Below are positions 7,954 through 15,865 of a stretch of DNA of 24,899 nucleotides, one piece after another. The stretch spans positions 1 to 24,899 of the forward strand of contig CAKQWG010000028.1 of NCBI GenBank assembly GCA_934278005.1, written 5' to 3'. Each line of letters starts with the position of its first letter. Position 1 is the first letter of the stretch. The notes beneath the pieces are model-generated. The model was not told where the DNA came from. It did not search any database and worked only from the letters and a program-made list of their open reading frames with translations. The stretch is from an uncultured Pirellulaceae bacterium. Its GTDB lineage: Bacteria > Planctomycetota > Planctomycetia > Pirellulales > Pirellulaceae. The position numbers and the translations under genes were made by a program.

Positions 7954-10749
7954 TCAGTGCGCCTCCAACCAGTTGGCACCGATGCCGGTTTCCACCTGCA
8001 GTGGTACGCGCATCGCTAGGGCGGTCTGCATGGCTTGGCGAATAACCGGCACGACGCTGTGCTGCTCCGGGCGATACAGATCGAACACGATTTCGTCATG
8101 CACCGTCAGTAGCATCTTGGTTTGGAAGTTCCCACCGCGCAGCGCTGCGTGAACTCGAATCATGGCCAGCTTAAGAATATCCGCAGCGGTCCCTTGGATG
8201 GGACTATTCATAGCTAGCCGCTCGGCCACACTAGCTACCGCCCGACTGCTCGAATTAATGTCGCGCAAGTAACGTCGCCTGCCGGTCTGTGTCTGCACGT
8301 AACCGTGCTGCCGCGCAAAGGCGATGGTCTCGTCGATGTAGGTTCTCACGCGCGGATATTTTTCGAAGTAGTTTTCAATCAACATCTGCGCTTCGGCTCG
8401 CGGAATATTCAGTCGCTGCTGCAGCCCAAAAGCGGAGATACCGTAGATGATGCCGAAGTTGACCGTTTTGGCTTTGTCACGCATTTCGCGCGTGACCTCG
8501 GATGTATCGACGCGGTACACCTTAGCGGCCGTCAGCGTATGAATGTCTTCGTTGCGTTCAAACGCGTCAATCATGGCTTCATCGCCACTGAGATCCGCCA
8601 TGACTCGCAGTTCGATTTGCGAGTAATCCGCTGATAGCAACAAATAGTTCTCATCGCGTGGGACAAAAGCCGCGCGAATCTCGCGACCGCGCTGCTTGCG
8701 GACGGGGATTGTCTGTAGATTGGGGTTGTCCGACTGCATTCGCCCCGTGGCAGTCCAGGTTTGACTATAGTGCGTATGCAAGCGGCCGGTGCGCGGATTA
8801 ACCGCAGCAGGCAGTTGATCGACGTACACGCTTTTGAGCTTCACAGCGCTGCGGTAATCGAGAATGTCAGCCACGATCGGGTGCCGACCAGACAAGCGGA
8901 TCAGCTCCGTTTCCCGCGTGGAATACTGGCCGGTAGCGGTCTTCTTCGGATTGGGATCCAGCTGCAGGACATCGTACAAAATCACTCCTAGCTGCTTGGG
9001 GGAGTCGATGTTGAACTCGCGACCTGCAGCTTCGTAGATCCGCTGCTGTAGTTCGGCGATCTCGGGTGTCAGCTTTTGGGAGAAGGCTTGCAGGGATTCG
9101 ATATCCAGTCGTATTCCTTCGTACTCCATATCGACCAGCACCGGCACCAGCGGGCACTCGACTTCGTAGCACACTTGGCTCACACCCTGGGCTTCGATGT
9201 CTGGTCGCAGCACCTGAGCGATTTGCCACGTTACATCCGCGTCCTCGGCCGCGTACTGGGCAACGGTCTCCACCGCCACGTCGCGCATGTTCTTCTGATT
9301 GGGTCCCCGCTCGCCGATCAGTTCCGTAATTGAGATCGGTCGATAGTTGAGATAGAGTTTCGCCAAATAATCCAGCCCATGTCGCATCTCCGGCTCCTTC
9401 ATCGAGTGCGCCAGCATGGTATCGAAAAGCGATCCGCGGACATCGATGCCGTGCCACTTGAGCAGCGACAGATCGTACTTGAGATTGTGCCCCAGCTTGG
9501 CGATATTGGGATTTTCAAACAACGGCCTGAACTCATTGAGCACCGCTTGCGCTTGGTCCGGCTCGGGTGGGCAGACCACGTAGTAGGCTTGGTGTTTGGC
9601 GAAGCTAAAGGCGATGCCCAGCGGCAGAGCGGTGCGGGGATCCAGTCCCGTGGTCTCGGTGTCGAAGCTGATTTCGCGCTGCGACAATAATTTTCGCAGC
9701 AGCGTTTGTCGCTCGGCAGCCGTGCGGACGATGGCGTAATCGTGCTTGATGTCGGCAATGGTCAATTCGTCGGGCAGATCGCCAAAGAGCGATGTTTGTA
9801 TCTCCTTCTCCCGCTTCTCCCGCACGACTGAAGCTCGACTCTGTGCCGACGAGAACGACTTTCCAAACAGGCGTTTGCCAAGCGTGTCGAACTCCAGTTC
9901 ACTCAGCAGCTCTTTCAGCTTGGCATTATCCGGCGGCTGCACGGCCAAGGCAAAGACATCGATCGCGTGGGGCACATCCAACTGAATGGTAACCAACTGT
10001 TTGGAGAGCCGCGCCTGATCGGCAAACTGCTCAAATCGCTCGCGCTGCTTGCCTTTTAGTTCGTGGCTGTTCTCCAACAAACTCTCTAGGGAACCGTACT
10101 GGGCGATCAGCTTCTGCGCCGTCTTGAGGCCGATTCCAGGCACGCCGGGAATGTTGTCGCTGCTGTCGCCCATCATGCCCAGCACGTCGATCACTTGGTC
10201 CACGCGAGCCACTTCCCACTTGGCCAAGACCTCTGGCACACCGAGGATCTCTATCTCACTGCCTTGGCGGCCCGGCTTCATTACAAACACATTCGGGGTA
10301 ACCAGCTGATCGTAGTCTTTATCGGGAGTGACCATCATCACTTGAAATCCCTCATCGGCAGCTTGGTGGGCCAAGGTGCCAATGACGTCGTCTGCCTCGT
10401 AGCCAGGCAACTTGATAATGGGGATCCGCAGGGCCTCGAAAAGGCGTTCGATATAGGGAAGTTGCTTGGCGATATCCTCAGGCATGGCGTCGCGCTGCGC
10501 CTTGTACTGAGGAAAGATTCTGTGCCTCTCAGTTGGCTCGCGTGTGTCGAAGGCCACGGCCAGGTGCGTGGGCGATTCCCGTTTGATGATGTCGAGCAGC
10601 GTATTGAAGATGCCAAACACGGCCGAGGTGCAGATACCGCCCGAAGTCATGCGTGGGCTGCGAACTAGGGCAAAGTGAGCACGATAGGATAGCGCCATGC
10701 CATCCAGCAGAACCAGCTTATTAAGCATCGATGCGGACGCATTTTCCAT
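7954..10749 (-). CDS. polA: DNA polymerase I
   Basis: Full-length three-domain DNA polymerase I, 931 residues, for Okazaki fragment processing and repair. Residues 1-290 are the 5'-3' flap nuclease with GYEADDVIGTLA, TPDKDYDQLV, GDSSDNIPGVPGIG and the helix-hairpin-helix region. Residues 360-505 are the 3'-5' proofreading domain with all three motifs: DTET at 363-366, NLKYD at 422-426 and Y499-AAE-D503, so proofreading is probably active. Residues 515-931 are the polymerase: motif A DYSQIE (D708), O-helix with R757, K761, F765 and Y769, and motif C HDE (884-886). F765 is the bulky residue expected in E. coli-like Pol I. ATG at 10749 is used; ATG seven codons later (MLNKLVLLDG) is equally plausible, as neither has a clear ribosome site. 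It converges with pntB. Confidence 0.96.
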   Translation of the reverse strand: MENASASMLNKLVLLDGMALSYRAHFALVRSPRMTSGGICTSAVFGIFNTLLDIIKRESPTHLAVAFDTREPTERHRIFPQYKAQRDAMPEDIAKQLPYIERLFEALRIPIIKLPGYEADDVIGTLAHQAADEGFQVMMVTPDKDYDQLVTPNVFVMKPGRQGSEIEILGVPEVLAKWEVARVDQVIDVLGMMGDSSDNIPGVPGIGLKTAQKLIAQYGSLESLLENSHELKGKQRERFEQFADQARLSKQLVTIQLDVPHAIDVFALAVQPPDNAKLKELLSELEFDTLGKRLFGKSFSSAQSRASVVREKREKEIQTSLFGDLPDELTIADIKHDYAIVRTAAERQTLLRKLLSQREISFDTETTGLDPRTALPLGIAFSFAKHQAYYVVCPPEPDQAQAVLNEFRPLFENPNIAKLGHNLKYDLSLLKWHGIDVRGSLFDTMLAHSMKEPEMRHGLDYLAKLYLNYRPISITELIGERGPNQKNMRDVAVETVAQYAAEDADVTWQIAQVLRPDIEAQGVSQVCYEVECPLVPVLVDMEYEGIRLDIESLQAFSQKLTPEIAELQQRIYEAAGREFNIDSPKQLGVILYDVLQLDPNPKKTATGQYSTRETELIRLSGRHPIVADILDYRSAVKLKSVYVDQLPAAVNPRTGRLHTHYSQTWTATGRMQSDNPNLQTIPVRKQRGREIRAAFVPRDENYLLLSADYSQIELRVMADLSGDEAMIDAFERNEDIHTLTAAKVYRVDTSEVTREMRDKAKTVNFGIIYGISAFGLQQRLNIPRAEAQMLIENYFEKYPRVRTYIDETIAFARQHGYVQTQTGRRRYLRDINSSSRAVASVAERLAMNSPIQGTAADILKLAMIRVHAALRGGNFQTKMLLTVHDEIVFDLYRPEQHSVVPVIRQAMQTALAMRVPLQVETGIGANWLEAH

Positions 10750-11020
10750 TGGGAGTATTTCTTGGCGAGGAGTTGAGCTGAGACGTTGAATCTAGTGCAC
10801 CTAGGAGCTTTGTACAATGCTGAGTTGATGTGGGCGCTGGGCGGTCAAACTTCCCATTACTTAGGGCGGATCTTCCGCCGCACAGTCGGGCCGACCCGGG
10901 TGTACCTGCGCGTTTTCCGTCCAAAGCTCCACATACGTAATTTCCGGCATAGCCTTTGCTTAACGAGTCATCCAGTCACAGTCGACTCAGTCCGAATAAT
11001 TACTCGAAAGGAATGCAATA
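10750..11020. other. Divergent intergenic region between polA and the DUF883-like gene
   Basis: This must hold the promoters of polA (leftward) and the small gene at 11021 (rightward). I see TACAAT near 10813-10818 but no convincing -35 partner at normal spacing. No repeat, hairpin or small gene is supported. Confidence 0.4.
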
Positions 11021-11263
11021 ATGGCACAATCAGCTAGCACAATGAAAAATCGCGCTTCAGAAGCGGCCTCGAACTACGCTGAATCGGCGGGCGAAGCTCT
11101 ACATGAAGGTTATGATCGAGTTGCCCGCGAAGCGCAGCGTGGCTATGAGTACAGCGTCGATACGCTTAAAACTCACCCGATGGAATCCGTAGCGATCGCA
11201 CTGGGCGCTGGCGTCGTTATCGGTCTGATGCTCGGCATGTCGGTTAGCTCCGGCCGCCGCTAG
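11021..11263 (+). CDS. DUF883/ElaB-YqjD-like small membrane-anchored protein
   Basis: An 80-residue protein. Residues 1-50 form a charged, Ala/Glu-rich predicted amphipathic helix. Then come a HP turn at 52-53 and one hydrophobic Gly-rich segment at about 56-75 (SVAIALGAGVVIGLMLGMSV), and an SSGRR tail. This layout, with the HP turn just before a Gly-rich C-terminal helix, is that of the DUF883 family (ElaB, YqjD), inner-membrane proteins that in E. coli are tied to stationary phase and ribosome binding. AAAGGA at 11007-11012 is a well-placed ribosome site. It stands alone between polA and a long non-coding gap. The family is likely on architecture; the function here is inferred only. Confidence 0.78.
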   Translation: MAQSASTMKNRASEAASNYAESAGEALHEGYDRVAREAQRGYEYSVDTLKTHPMESVAIALGAGVVIGLMLGMSVSSGRR

Positions 11264-11295
11264 TCGTCAGCAACTCCTTTCAGCGTAAGAGTGCA

Positions 11296-11345
11296 CCAAC
11301 TCCACAAGCACATCTTAGCAGTGCAAGCTAAGAACTCGGAGTTGG
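11296..11345 (+). terminator. Nested hairpin downstream of the DUF883-like gene
   Basis: CCAACTCC (11296-11303) pairs with GGAGTTGG (11338-11345), and inside it CTTAGC (11314-11319) pairs with GCTAAG (11327-11332). It begins 33 bases after the stop codon. No T-run follows, so it may stabilise or end the upstream transcript by another route, or be a regulatory structure. Confidence 0.4.
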
Positions 11346-11380
11346 AGCGCACAGTGCGACCAGTGCAGGCCTCCAGCAAC

Positions 11381-11407
11381 GGATCTAAACACAATTGTGT
11401 TCGATCC
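11381..11407. promoter_or_regulatory. Long palindrome upstream of the ferritin-like gene, operator-like
   Basis: A perfect 14-base palindrome AACACAATTGTGTT (11388-11401) is flanked by GGATC (11381-11385) and its complement GATCC (11403-11407), with two bases on one side and one on the other. It lies about 265 bases before the ferritin-like ATG in a 408-base gap. AT-rich, nearly symmetrical sites of this kind suit a dimeric regulator; a cruciform or weak terminator is the alternative. Confidence 0.45.
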
Positions 11408-11497
11408 TGTTTCTGGCGGCCTGTTTTTTAGCCACGGTCCCGGTTCGTCGAAGTGGCTCAGGCACAGTTCCAGTGAGCCGATGGCGACGGAGTTTTT

Positions 11498-11525
11498 CCA
11501 GATCGCCGTCCCCCAGATCGCCGTC
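11498..11525. repeat. Direct repeat, 13 bases twice
   Basis: CCAGATCGCCGTC occurs at 11498-11510 and again at 11513-11525, 15 bases apart, in the leader region before the ferritin-like gene. It may be a paired binding site or a local duplication. Nothing else gene-like is supported in 11264-11671. Confidence 0.5.
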
Positions 11526-11671
11526 TCTAAGTACGGGGCGACGGGGTCTGCCGAAAATTGGATTTTACGGTAGAATCTACTGTCAACACACATCTGGTAA
11601 CATGCCCACTCACGCTACTTGCGAAGCGGCACTGAGGACGGCAGCTGGGCTTCTAACCGAAAGTAAATATC

Positions 11672-12127
11672 ATGGCTAATCAAGCAATCATCGACCACTT
11701 AAATGAGATCCTTAAGCACGAATGGACTGGCGTTGCGCAGTACTCGCAGGCGAGTTTCATTTGTGAAGGTGTGTGGCGCGAAGTCTACGCAGACAAATTT
11801 CTAGACGATGCCAAAGAGTCGTTCACGCACGCGCAGAAGGTCGGTAGTAAAATTGTTTCACTCGGTGGCGTGCCTGTCGCGACGCGAAATGAGATCAAAC
11901 AATCTCGCAATCTTCAAGAGGTATTGCAGTTCAGCCTGGACTTCGAAGCCAAAGCAGTCCAAATGTACTCGCAAGCCCTCGAGATGGCTGAAGGGGACCG
12001 TCCACTGGTTATTTTCCTCGAAGACATCCTAATCGAAGAGCAAGAGGGAGTCGAAGAGTACACGAAACTGCTGCGCAATTCTGAAGGTGCCTCGTCGGCG
12101 ACTAAGCCGCACGAAAAAACCGCTTAG
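11672..12127 (+). CDS. Bacterioferritin/ferritin-like protein
   Basis: A 151-residue four-helix ferritin-like protein, close to bacterioferritin in length and pattern: NEILKHEWTGVAQYSQAS in helix A, FLDDAKESFTHAQKVGSKIVSLGGVPV in helix B, LQFSLDFEAKAVQMYSQALEMA in helix C and FLEDILIEEQEGVEEYTKLL in helix D. Candidate iron ligands are E17, H53 and E92. By eye alignment the usual ExxH of helix B is changed: the position three before H53 is S50, with E49 one place off. The His expected in helix D (E. coli Bfr H130) is absent. The bacterioferritin haem Met is not evident either. It may store iron, bind a different metal site or have lost ferroxidase activity. A long non-coding leader with a palindrome precedes it. 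The ribosome site is weak (GAAAG). Confidence 0.82.
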   Translation: MANQAIIDHLNEILKHEWTGVAQYSQASFICEGVWREVYADKFLDDAKESFTHAQKVGSKIVSLGGVPVATRNEIKQSRNLQEVLQFSLDFEAKAVQMYSQALEMAEGDRPLVIFLEDILIEEQEGVEEYTKLLRNSEGASSATKPHEKTA

Positions 12128-12183
12128 AGCGTTCCAATCTTGCGACGTGAGGGGAGAAGTGTCTCATGGTCGGAGTCAGCCAG

Positions 12184-12215
12184 AAAAAATGCTGCGACTG
12201 GATAGGTCGCAGCAT
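12184..12215 (-). terminator. Intrinsic terminator of the small minus-strand gene
   Basis: A perfect 10-bp stem: ATGCTGCGAC at 12189-12198 and its complement at 12206-12215, with a 7-base loop. On the minus strand the stem runs straight into six Ts (plus-strand A-tract 12184-12189). It lies about 90 bases after the stop of the gene at 12303 and is a textbook rho-independent terminator. It may also help end the converging ferritin-like transcript, although there is no T-run on that side. Confidence 0.9.
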
Positions 12216-12302
12216 CTTCGGGCTGCGGCAGCGGTTCTAGCGCAGCACCAGTGTGAGTCTAATTGGATTGAAATTGTGCGATCGTAGCCAGTGGCCACAG
12301 AT

Positions 12303-12680
12303 TCAACCCGCAGCTTCGAACTTTAATAACACTGGAGATTCAGCAGCCTGCGGATGGGTCTCGGCTGCTTTGGCGACACGGGCAATGCGAGCCGTGTTGG
12401 AATTGGACGTAGCCCCACTGCGGTTAACCATCGCCGGCGATAGGGTCATCTTCAGTGCGGCGACCTGGCCAGGTTCGATGGCAACCTGATTTTGCACAAA
12501 CCAACCCACGTCTGGGGAATACGTCTCCTGGCGCAGAATCATGTGTTCGAGCCCGCAAATCGTTGAGGCTTGCGCTAGAACCAGTCGCTGCTGTGCGCTG
12601 GCTCCGGGGAGAACGTTGATGATAATTTCGTTTTGCACGCGGTTTCTACCAGCAGTTAGCTTGTTGAAATTCAGTCTCAA
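12303..12680 (-). CDS. Hypothetical protein, unrecognised
   Basis: A small protein of up to 125 residues that I do not recognise. Visible features: a predicted mixed alpha/beta middle part (EIIINVLPGASAQQRLVLAQASTICGLEHMILRQETYSPDVGWFVQNQVAIEPGQVAALKMTLSP) and a polar Ala/Ser-rich tail. No signal peptide, membrane segment or Cys cluster. The best argument that it is real is the strong intrinsic terminator just downstream on the same strand at 12184-12215, together with the lack of a better frame in the interval. The start is uncertain: TTG at 12680 gives the longest form and GTG at 12638 (beginning VQNEIIINVL) is a good alternative. It starts 64 bases from the divergent ferredoxin gene, so the two may share a control region. 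Confidence 0.6.
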   Translation of the reverse strand: MRLNFNKLTAGRNRVQNEIIINVLPGASAQQRLVLAQASTICGLEHMILRQETYSPDVGWFVQNQVAIEPGQVAALKMTLSPAMVNRSGATSNSNTARIARVAKAAETHPQAAESPVLLKFEAAG

Positions 12681-12744
12681 TAAATAATAAACCGATTCGC
12701 AAAGCCGTCAATCCGAATTTTCGCCAGAAAGCGTCTAACTTCCG

Positions 12745-13128
12745 ATGAATTCCTCCAAGCTTAAAGCTGCGAAGCACAAGTGCGAGAAACTCGGCCTGGA
12801 CGGCGCGCAGCGGATGCTCATGCTGTGCCTGGATAGGCGACGCGGCAAATGCGCCAGTTCGCAGCAGATGCTCGAATCTTGGAAGTTTCTCAAGCGACGA
12901 CTCAAGGAGTTGAATTTGGACGGCCGTGGCGGAATTATACGGCTCAAGATGGGCTGTGCGGGTATCTGCAAAGCGGGCCCGATCATGACGGTGATTCCAG
13001 ACGGCACGTGGTATGGCGAGTGCACGCCGGAAAACATTGAGCAGATTATCCAAGAGCACTTGATCGGTGGGCGAATCGTCAAGAAATTCCAGATCGGACA
13101 GGCGGCATATGGAGAGCCGAGCCTTTGA
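12745..13128 (+). CDS. Thioredoxin-like [2Fe-2S] ferredoxin
   Basis: A 127-residue ferredoxin of the thioredoxin-fold [2Fe-2S] type (Aquifex Fd / NuoE-like fold). Four Cys are placed as expected: C28 and C36 (CLDRRRGKC), then C71 and C75 ([10 protein letters not shown]). The C-terminal hallmark [30 protein letters not shown] is clear. It is a soluble one-electron carrier; its partner cannot be told from the context. No strong ribosome site is seen before ATG 12745. A frame of 169 residues on the opposite strand is a shadow. The neighbouring ferritin-like gene suggests an iron or redox theme, but that is inference from position only. Confidence 0.9.
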   Translation: MNSSKLKAAKHKCEKLGLDGAQRMLMLCLDRRRGKCASSQQMLESWKFLKRRLKELNLDGRGGIIRLKMGCAGICKAGPIMTVIPDGTWYGECTPENIEQIIQEHLIGGRIVKKFQIGQAAYGEPSL

Positions 13129-13201
13129 TCGGAGGCAATGCTCGTAGCACCGCACTTTTAGCTATGATACCACTAGCTTTGTGCACTACCCACTATCGAA
13201 T

Positions 13202-13209
13202 AAGGAAAA
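13202..13209 (+). promoter_or_regulatory. Ribosome-binding site that sets a TTG start
   Basis: AAGGAAAA lies six bases before TTG at 13216-13218, while the next in-frame ATG (13279) has no such site. This favours TTG as the start of the hydrolase gene. Confidence 0.65.
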
Positions 13210-13215
13210 CCAGCC

Positions 13216-14145
13216 TTGAGCCTGCCTTCGACCCAACCAGCGACCCCGTCCCGTGTAAATCACTGGTTTAGACAGCCCATGTCGCTATGCCTGGCCTCGC
13301 TACTGATAGTCACACAGGTAGCTGACTTACACCAAACGGCAGTCGCCGCGGAATCGGTACGGATAACTCCCGACGTGGTGTATGGCCACAAACTAGGTTT
13401 GGCTATGACGTGCGACGTTTTCACTCCGACGGAAAATGCCAATGGAGCCGCGGTGTTATTCATGGTCAGCGGCGGTTGGTATTCCAGTTGGTCGCCTCCT
13501 GAGCAGACGCAGACGATGTTCCGTCCGTTGACTGACCAGGGCTTTACCGTATTTGCCGTGCGGCATGGCAGCAGTCCGAAATTTTCGATCTCCGAAGCGG
13601 TCTCCGATGTACGCCGCAGCGTGCGTTTCATTCGACTCAACGCTGAAAAATTTCAGATCGATCCGCAGCGGATCGGCGTTTATGGCATGAGTGCCGGCGG
13701 CCACCTGTCGCTGATGCTCGGTACTGCGTCCGATGAAGGCAACCCAGAATCCAAAGATGCGGTCGAGCAAGTCAGCGACCGAGTGCAAGCGGTAGTGGCT
13801 TATGTGGCTCCCACCGATCTGCGGATCATGGCCCAAGACGCGCCGGATCGCCTGCCCGCTTACGCGAATTTTCCTGCCTTGCAGATCGACCGCGCGGCGG
13901 CCGAAGTCGACTCGCCGCTAATTCACGTTTCGGACGATGATCCACCGACATTGCTACTGGCCGGCGCCAAGGACGAACTGGTACCTATCTCGCATAGCCG
14001 CAACATACAGGCTGCCTTTGAGAAGGTGGGTGTCGAGTGCAAGTTGATCGAATTTCCAGAGGCGGGACATGGGTTTGGTGGGGAGGATGCCAAGCGGGCG
14101 ACGGACGCCATGGTAGCTTGGTTTACCGAGCACTTGGGCAAGTGA
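13216..14145 (+). CDS. Exported alpha/beta hydrolase (esterase/peptidase-like)
   Basis: A 309-residue alpha/beta-hydrolase of the BD-FAE/dienelactone-hydrolase/prolyl-oligopeptidase-like group. The catalytic triad is visible: S159 in GMSAG (157-161), D253 in GAKDE and H285 in PEAGHGFGG. The oxyanion loop reads MVSGGW (83-88). Residues 21-46 form a hydrophobic export signal ending near AVAAES, so the enzyme probably works outside the cytoplasm. In planctomycetes such enzymes often act on esters of plant or algal carbohydrates, but no sugar-binding part is seen and the substrate is unknown. TTG is chosen on the ribosome site. It ends 10 bases from the stop of the converging TolC gene and has no terminator between. 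Confidence 0.88.
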   Translation: MSLPSTQPATPSRVNHWFRQPMSLCLASLLIVTQVADLHQTAVAAESVRITPDVVYGHKLGLAMTCDVFTPTENANGAAVLFMVSGGWYSSWSPPEQTQTMFRPLTDQGFTVFAVRHGSSPKFSISEAVSDVRRSVRFIRLNAEKFQIDPQRIGVYGMSAGGHLSLMLGTASDEGNPESKDAVEQVSDRVQAVVAYVAPTDLRIMAQDAPDRLPAYANFPALQIDRAAAEVDSPLIHVSDDDPPTLLLAGAKDELVPISHSRNIQAAFEKVGVECKLIEFPEAGHGFGGEDAKRATDAMVAWFTEHLGK

Positions 14146-14155
14146 GCGATCTAGG

Positions 14156-15865
14156 CTACTGCTGACTGAAGGTTAAACCTCGTAGCGAGTCATCGCCGCT
14201 CTGGTCGTTCATCGGCTCGAGCCCGCCGGTGAGCACGAAGCCATCGACGCGTGCGCTGGCCTGGGCGAGTTCCGATTGAGCGGCGATGAACTGTAAAGTG
14301 GCGTCGAAATAAGTGCGGCGAGCGATGAGCACTTGGACAAAGTTGGTCTCACCCGCCTTATAAGCGACCTCGGCCAGCGTCATCGACTCGTCGGCATTGG
14401 GAAGAATTTCCTGCGAATATTTGGTTACGGCGATGGCCGCGGACTGATAGCTCTGCGACACGCTGGCTAATCGCGCGGCGATTGAGTTCTCGATGCGCTG
14501 CACCTCCATCAGAGCTCGACAATACTCCGCCCGCGCCGCTGCAATGTTGCCTTGGTTTTGATTGAAAACTGGAATGGGAGCACCAAGCTGAATATTGATC
14601 AGGCCCGAGTCTGTTCCCTGATCGACCCCGGCAGCCATTTGCATCGTCAAGTTGGGAATAGCCTGTACCCCGTGGCGCTCCAGGAGCGCGCGGGCTTGTC
14701 TCACGCGGGCTTGGGCGGCCTGCAGCTCAGGGCTGGAGTTAAGGATAGTGGAGGAGACCGACGACCAGTCGAGCGTCTCTTGAGAGATCGGTAATTCACC
14801 GGTAAGTCGCGCCGGTGCCAAGTTGGCGACTCCGGCCAGGGCGGCTAACTCTTTCCAGGCTGCCTCGAATGCGATTTGTGCTTGCCGGTAAGCTAAATCG
14901 ATCTCGTTCTTCTGTACTTTGGCCTGCAAGACGTCGATCTGCGAGCCTTCCAGGGCTGCCTTGCGCAGTTCGGCCAGCTCAAACCCTTTGTCGACAACCG
15001 ACTGGAAATCATGAATTAGCTCAATGCGTTTCTGAGCCGCCAACGCCTCGTAGAATTTCGAGCGAATGTCGCTCAAGATGCGCATGCGCTGCGTTTCCAG
15101 CTCGTGCAACTGCGCTTGGACCGCTTCGTTCTGTACGCGTCGGTTGAGCGCCAGTTTTCCGCCGGTCACAAACTCTTGTTCGATAAAAGCCGTATGCTGG
15201 TCGGTGCCTTGGTCGGCTAACTGCGTGGCCTGATACCCCACACTGGGATTGGCCCGCAGACCGACTTGAGTTCGATAGCCGGCGGCTTTCTGTGTGGTGG
15301 CGGCCAGCCCGCGCAGCGTCGGGTTATTGGCCATTGCCAGCGATTCGAGCTGCTGCACAGTCATCGAGTGCGTCTGGGCGGATGCGTAGGTACCACTCGG
15401 TGCATTGGGCACGCGTGTACCCGTATCGCTGGTGTCCAGATCGCTAGTGTCCGTAACGCTGGTGTCCAGATCGTTGGTGTCCGTAACGCTGGTGTCCAGA
15501 TCGCTGGGCGACTGGGCGATGTAGACACTGGCAGCGGAGCCGCGACTGGAGGTCGAATCGTAGGCGGCCGTTTGGAACGCAGCAGCGCTTGCGGGCTGGA
15601 CCAATGCGGGCTGAGTGGTTGCACTGAGCTGGCTGGTTGCGGATTGTGCCGCGGCGTTGACCGACTGTTTGGCCGACTGCTTGAGGGGCAGCTTGGCGGA
15701 CGGTTGCGATGTGCCTGGGCTGGCATTTTCAGAAATTGGCGGCTGTGCGTGCCACGCATCTTGCAAAGTTTCTGTTATGGAGGACTTGCGAGCGGGTAGA
15801 CAGCCAGCGCTACCTATAGCCGTCAAGACGAGCATCCAACGAAACGTTTGTCGCGATAATAGCAT
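14156..15865 (-). CDS. TolC-family outer-membrane efflux protein, lipoprotein-like
   Basis: Outer-membrane channel of the TolC/CzcC type. The N-terminus MLLSRQTFRWMLVLTAIGSAGC is a signal peptide ending in a lipobox-like SAGC, suggesting a lipidated protein. About 160 low-complexity Ala/Gln/Ser/Thr-rich residues follow, including a decapeptide repeat. The coiled-coil barrel domain starts near MTVQQLESLAMANNPTLRGLAATTQKAAG, and both TolC repeats are present (second near SSILNSSPELQAAQARVRQARALLE). GGAGG at 15871-15875 (complement strand) lies five bases before the ATG at 15863-15865, so this start is preferred over the ATG six codons upstream. No RND pump or membrane-fusion partner gene is visible nearby, so it appears unlinked. 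Substrate unknown. Confidence 0.9.
   Translation of the reverse strand: MLLSRQTFRWMLVLTAIGSAGCLPARKSSITETLQDAWHAQPPISENASPGTSQPSAKLPLKQSAKQSVNAAAQSATSQLSATTQPALVQPASAAAFQTAAYDSTSSRGSAASVYIAQSPSDLDTSVTDTNDLDTSVTDTSDLDTSDTGTRVPNAPSGTYASAQTHSMTVQQLESLAMANNPTLRGLAATTQKAAGYRTQVGLRANPSVGYQATQLADQGTDQHTAFIEQEFVTGGKLALNRRVQNEAVQAQLHELETQRMRILSDIRSKFYEALAAQKRIELIHDFQSVVDKGFELAELRKAALEGSQIDVLQAKVQKNEIDLAYRQAQIAFEAAWKELAALAGVANLAPARLTGELPISQETLDWSSVSSTILNSSPELQAAQARVRQARALLERHGVQAIPNLTMQMAAGVDQGTDSGLINIQLGAPIPVFNQNQGNIAAARAEYCRALMEVQRIENSIAARLASVSQSYQSAAIAVTKYSQEILPNADESMTLAEVAYKAGETNFVQVLIARRTYFDATLQFIAAQSELAQASARVDGFVLTGGLEPMNDQSGDDSLRGLTFSQQ
15413..15502 (-). repeat. Three 30-bp repeats coding DLDTSVTDT decapeptides
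   Basis: Three 30-base units at 15413-15442, 15443-15472 and 15473-15502 code, from the N-terminal side, DLDTSVTDTN, DLDTSVTDTS and DLDTSDTGTR within the TolC-family protein. They lie in the linker between lipobox and channel domain and keep the frame, so length changes would be tolerated. Confidence 0.9.

Noticed and set aside
11395..11679. 94-residue plus-strand frame before the ferritin-like gene
   Set aside because: Starts inside the palindrome, crosses the direct repeat, is Arg/Ser/Pro-rich and overlaps the ferritin-like start; no ribosome site.
12646..13155. 169-residue minus-strand frame over the ferredoxin
   Set aside because: The plus strand has a ferredoxin with all four Cys and the conserved C-terminus; the other strand is a shadow.
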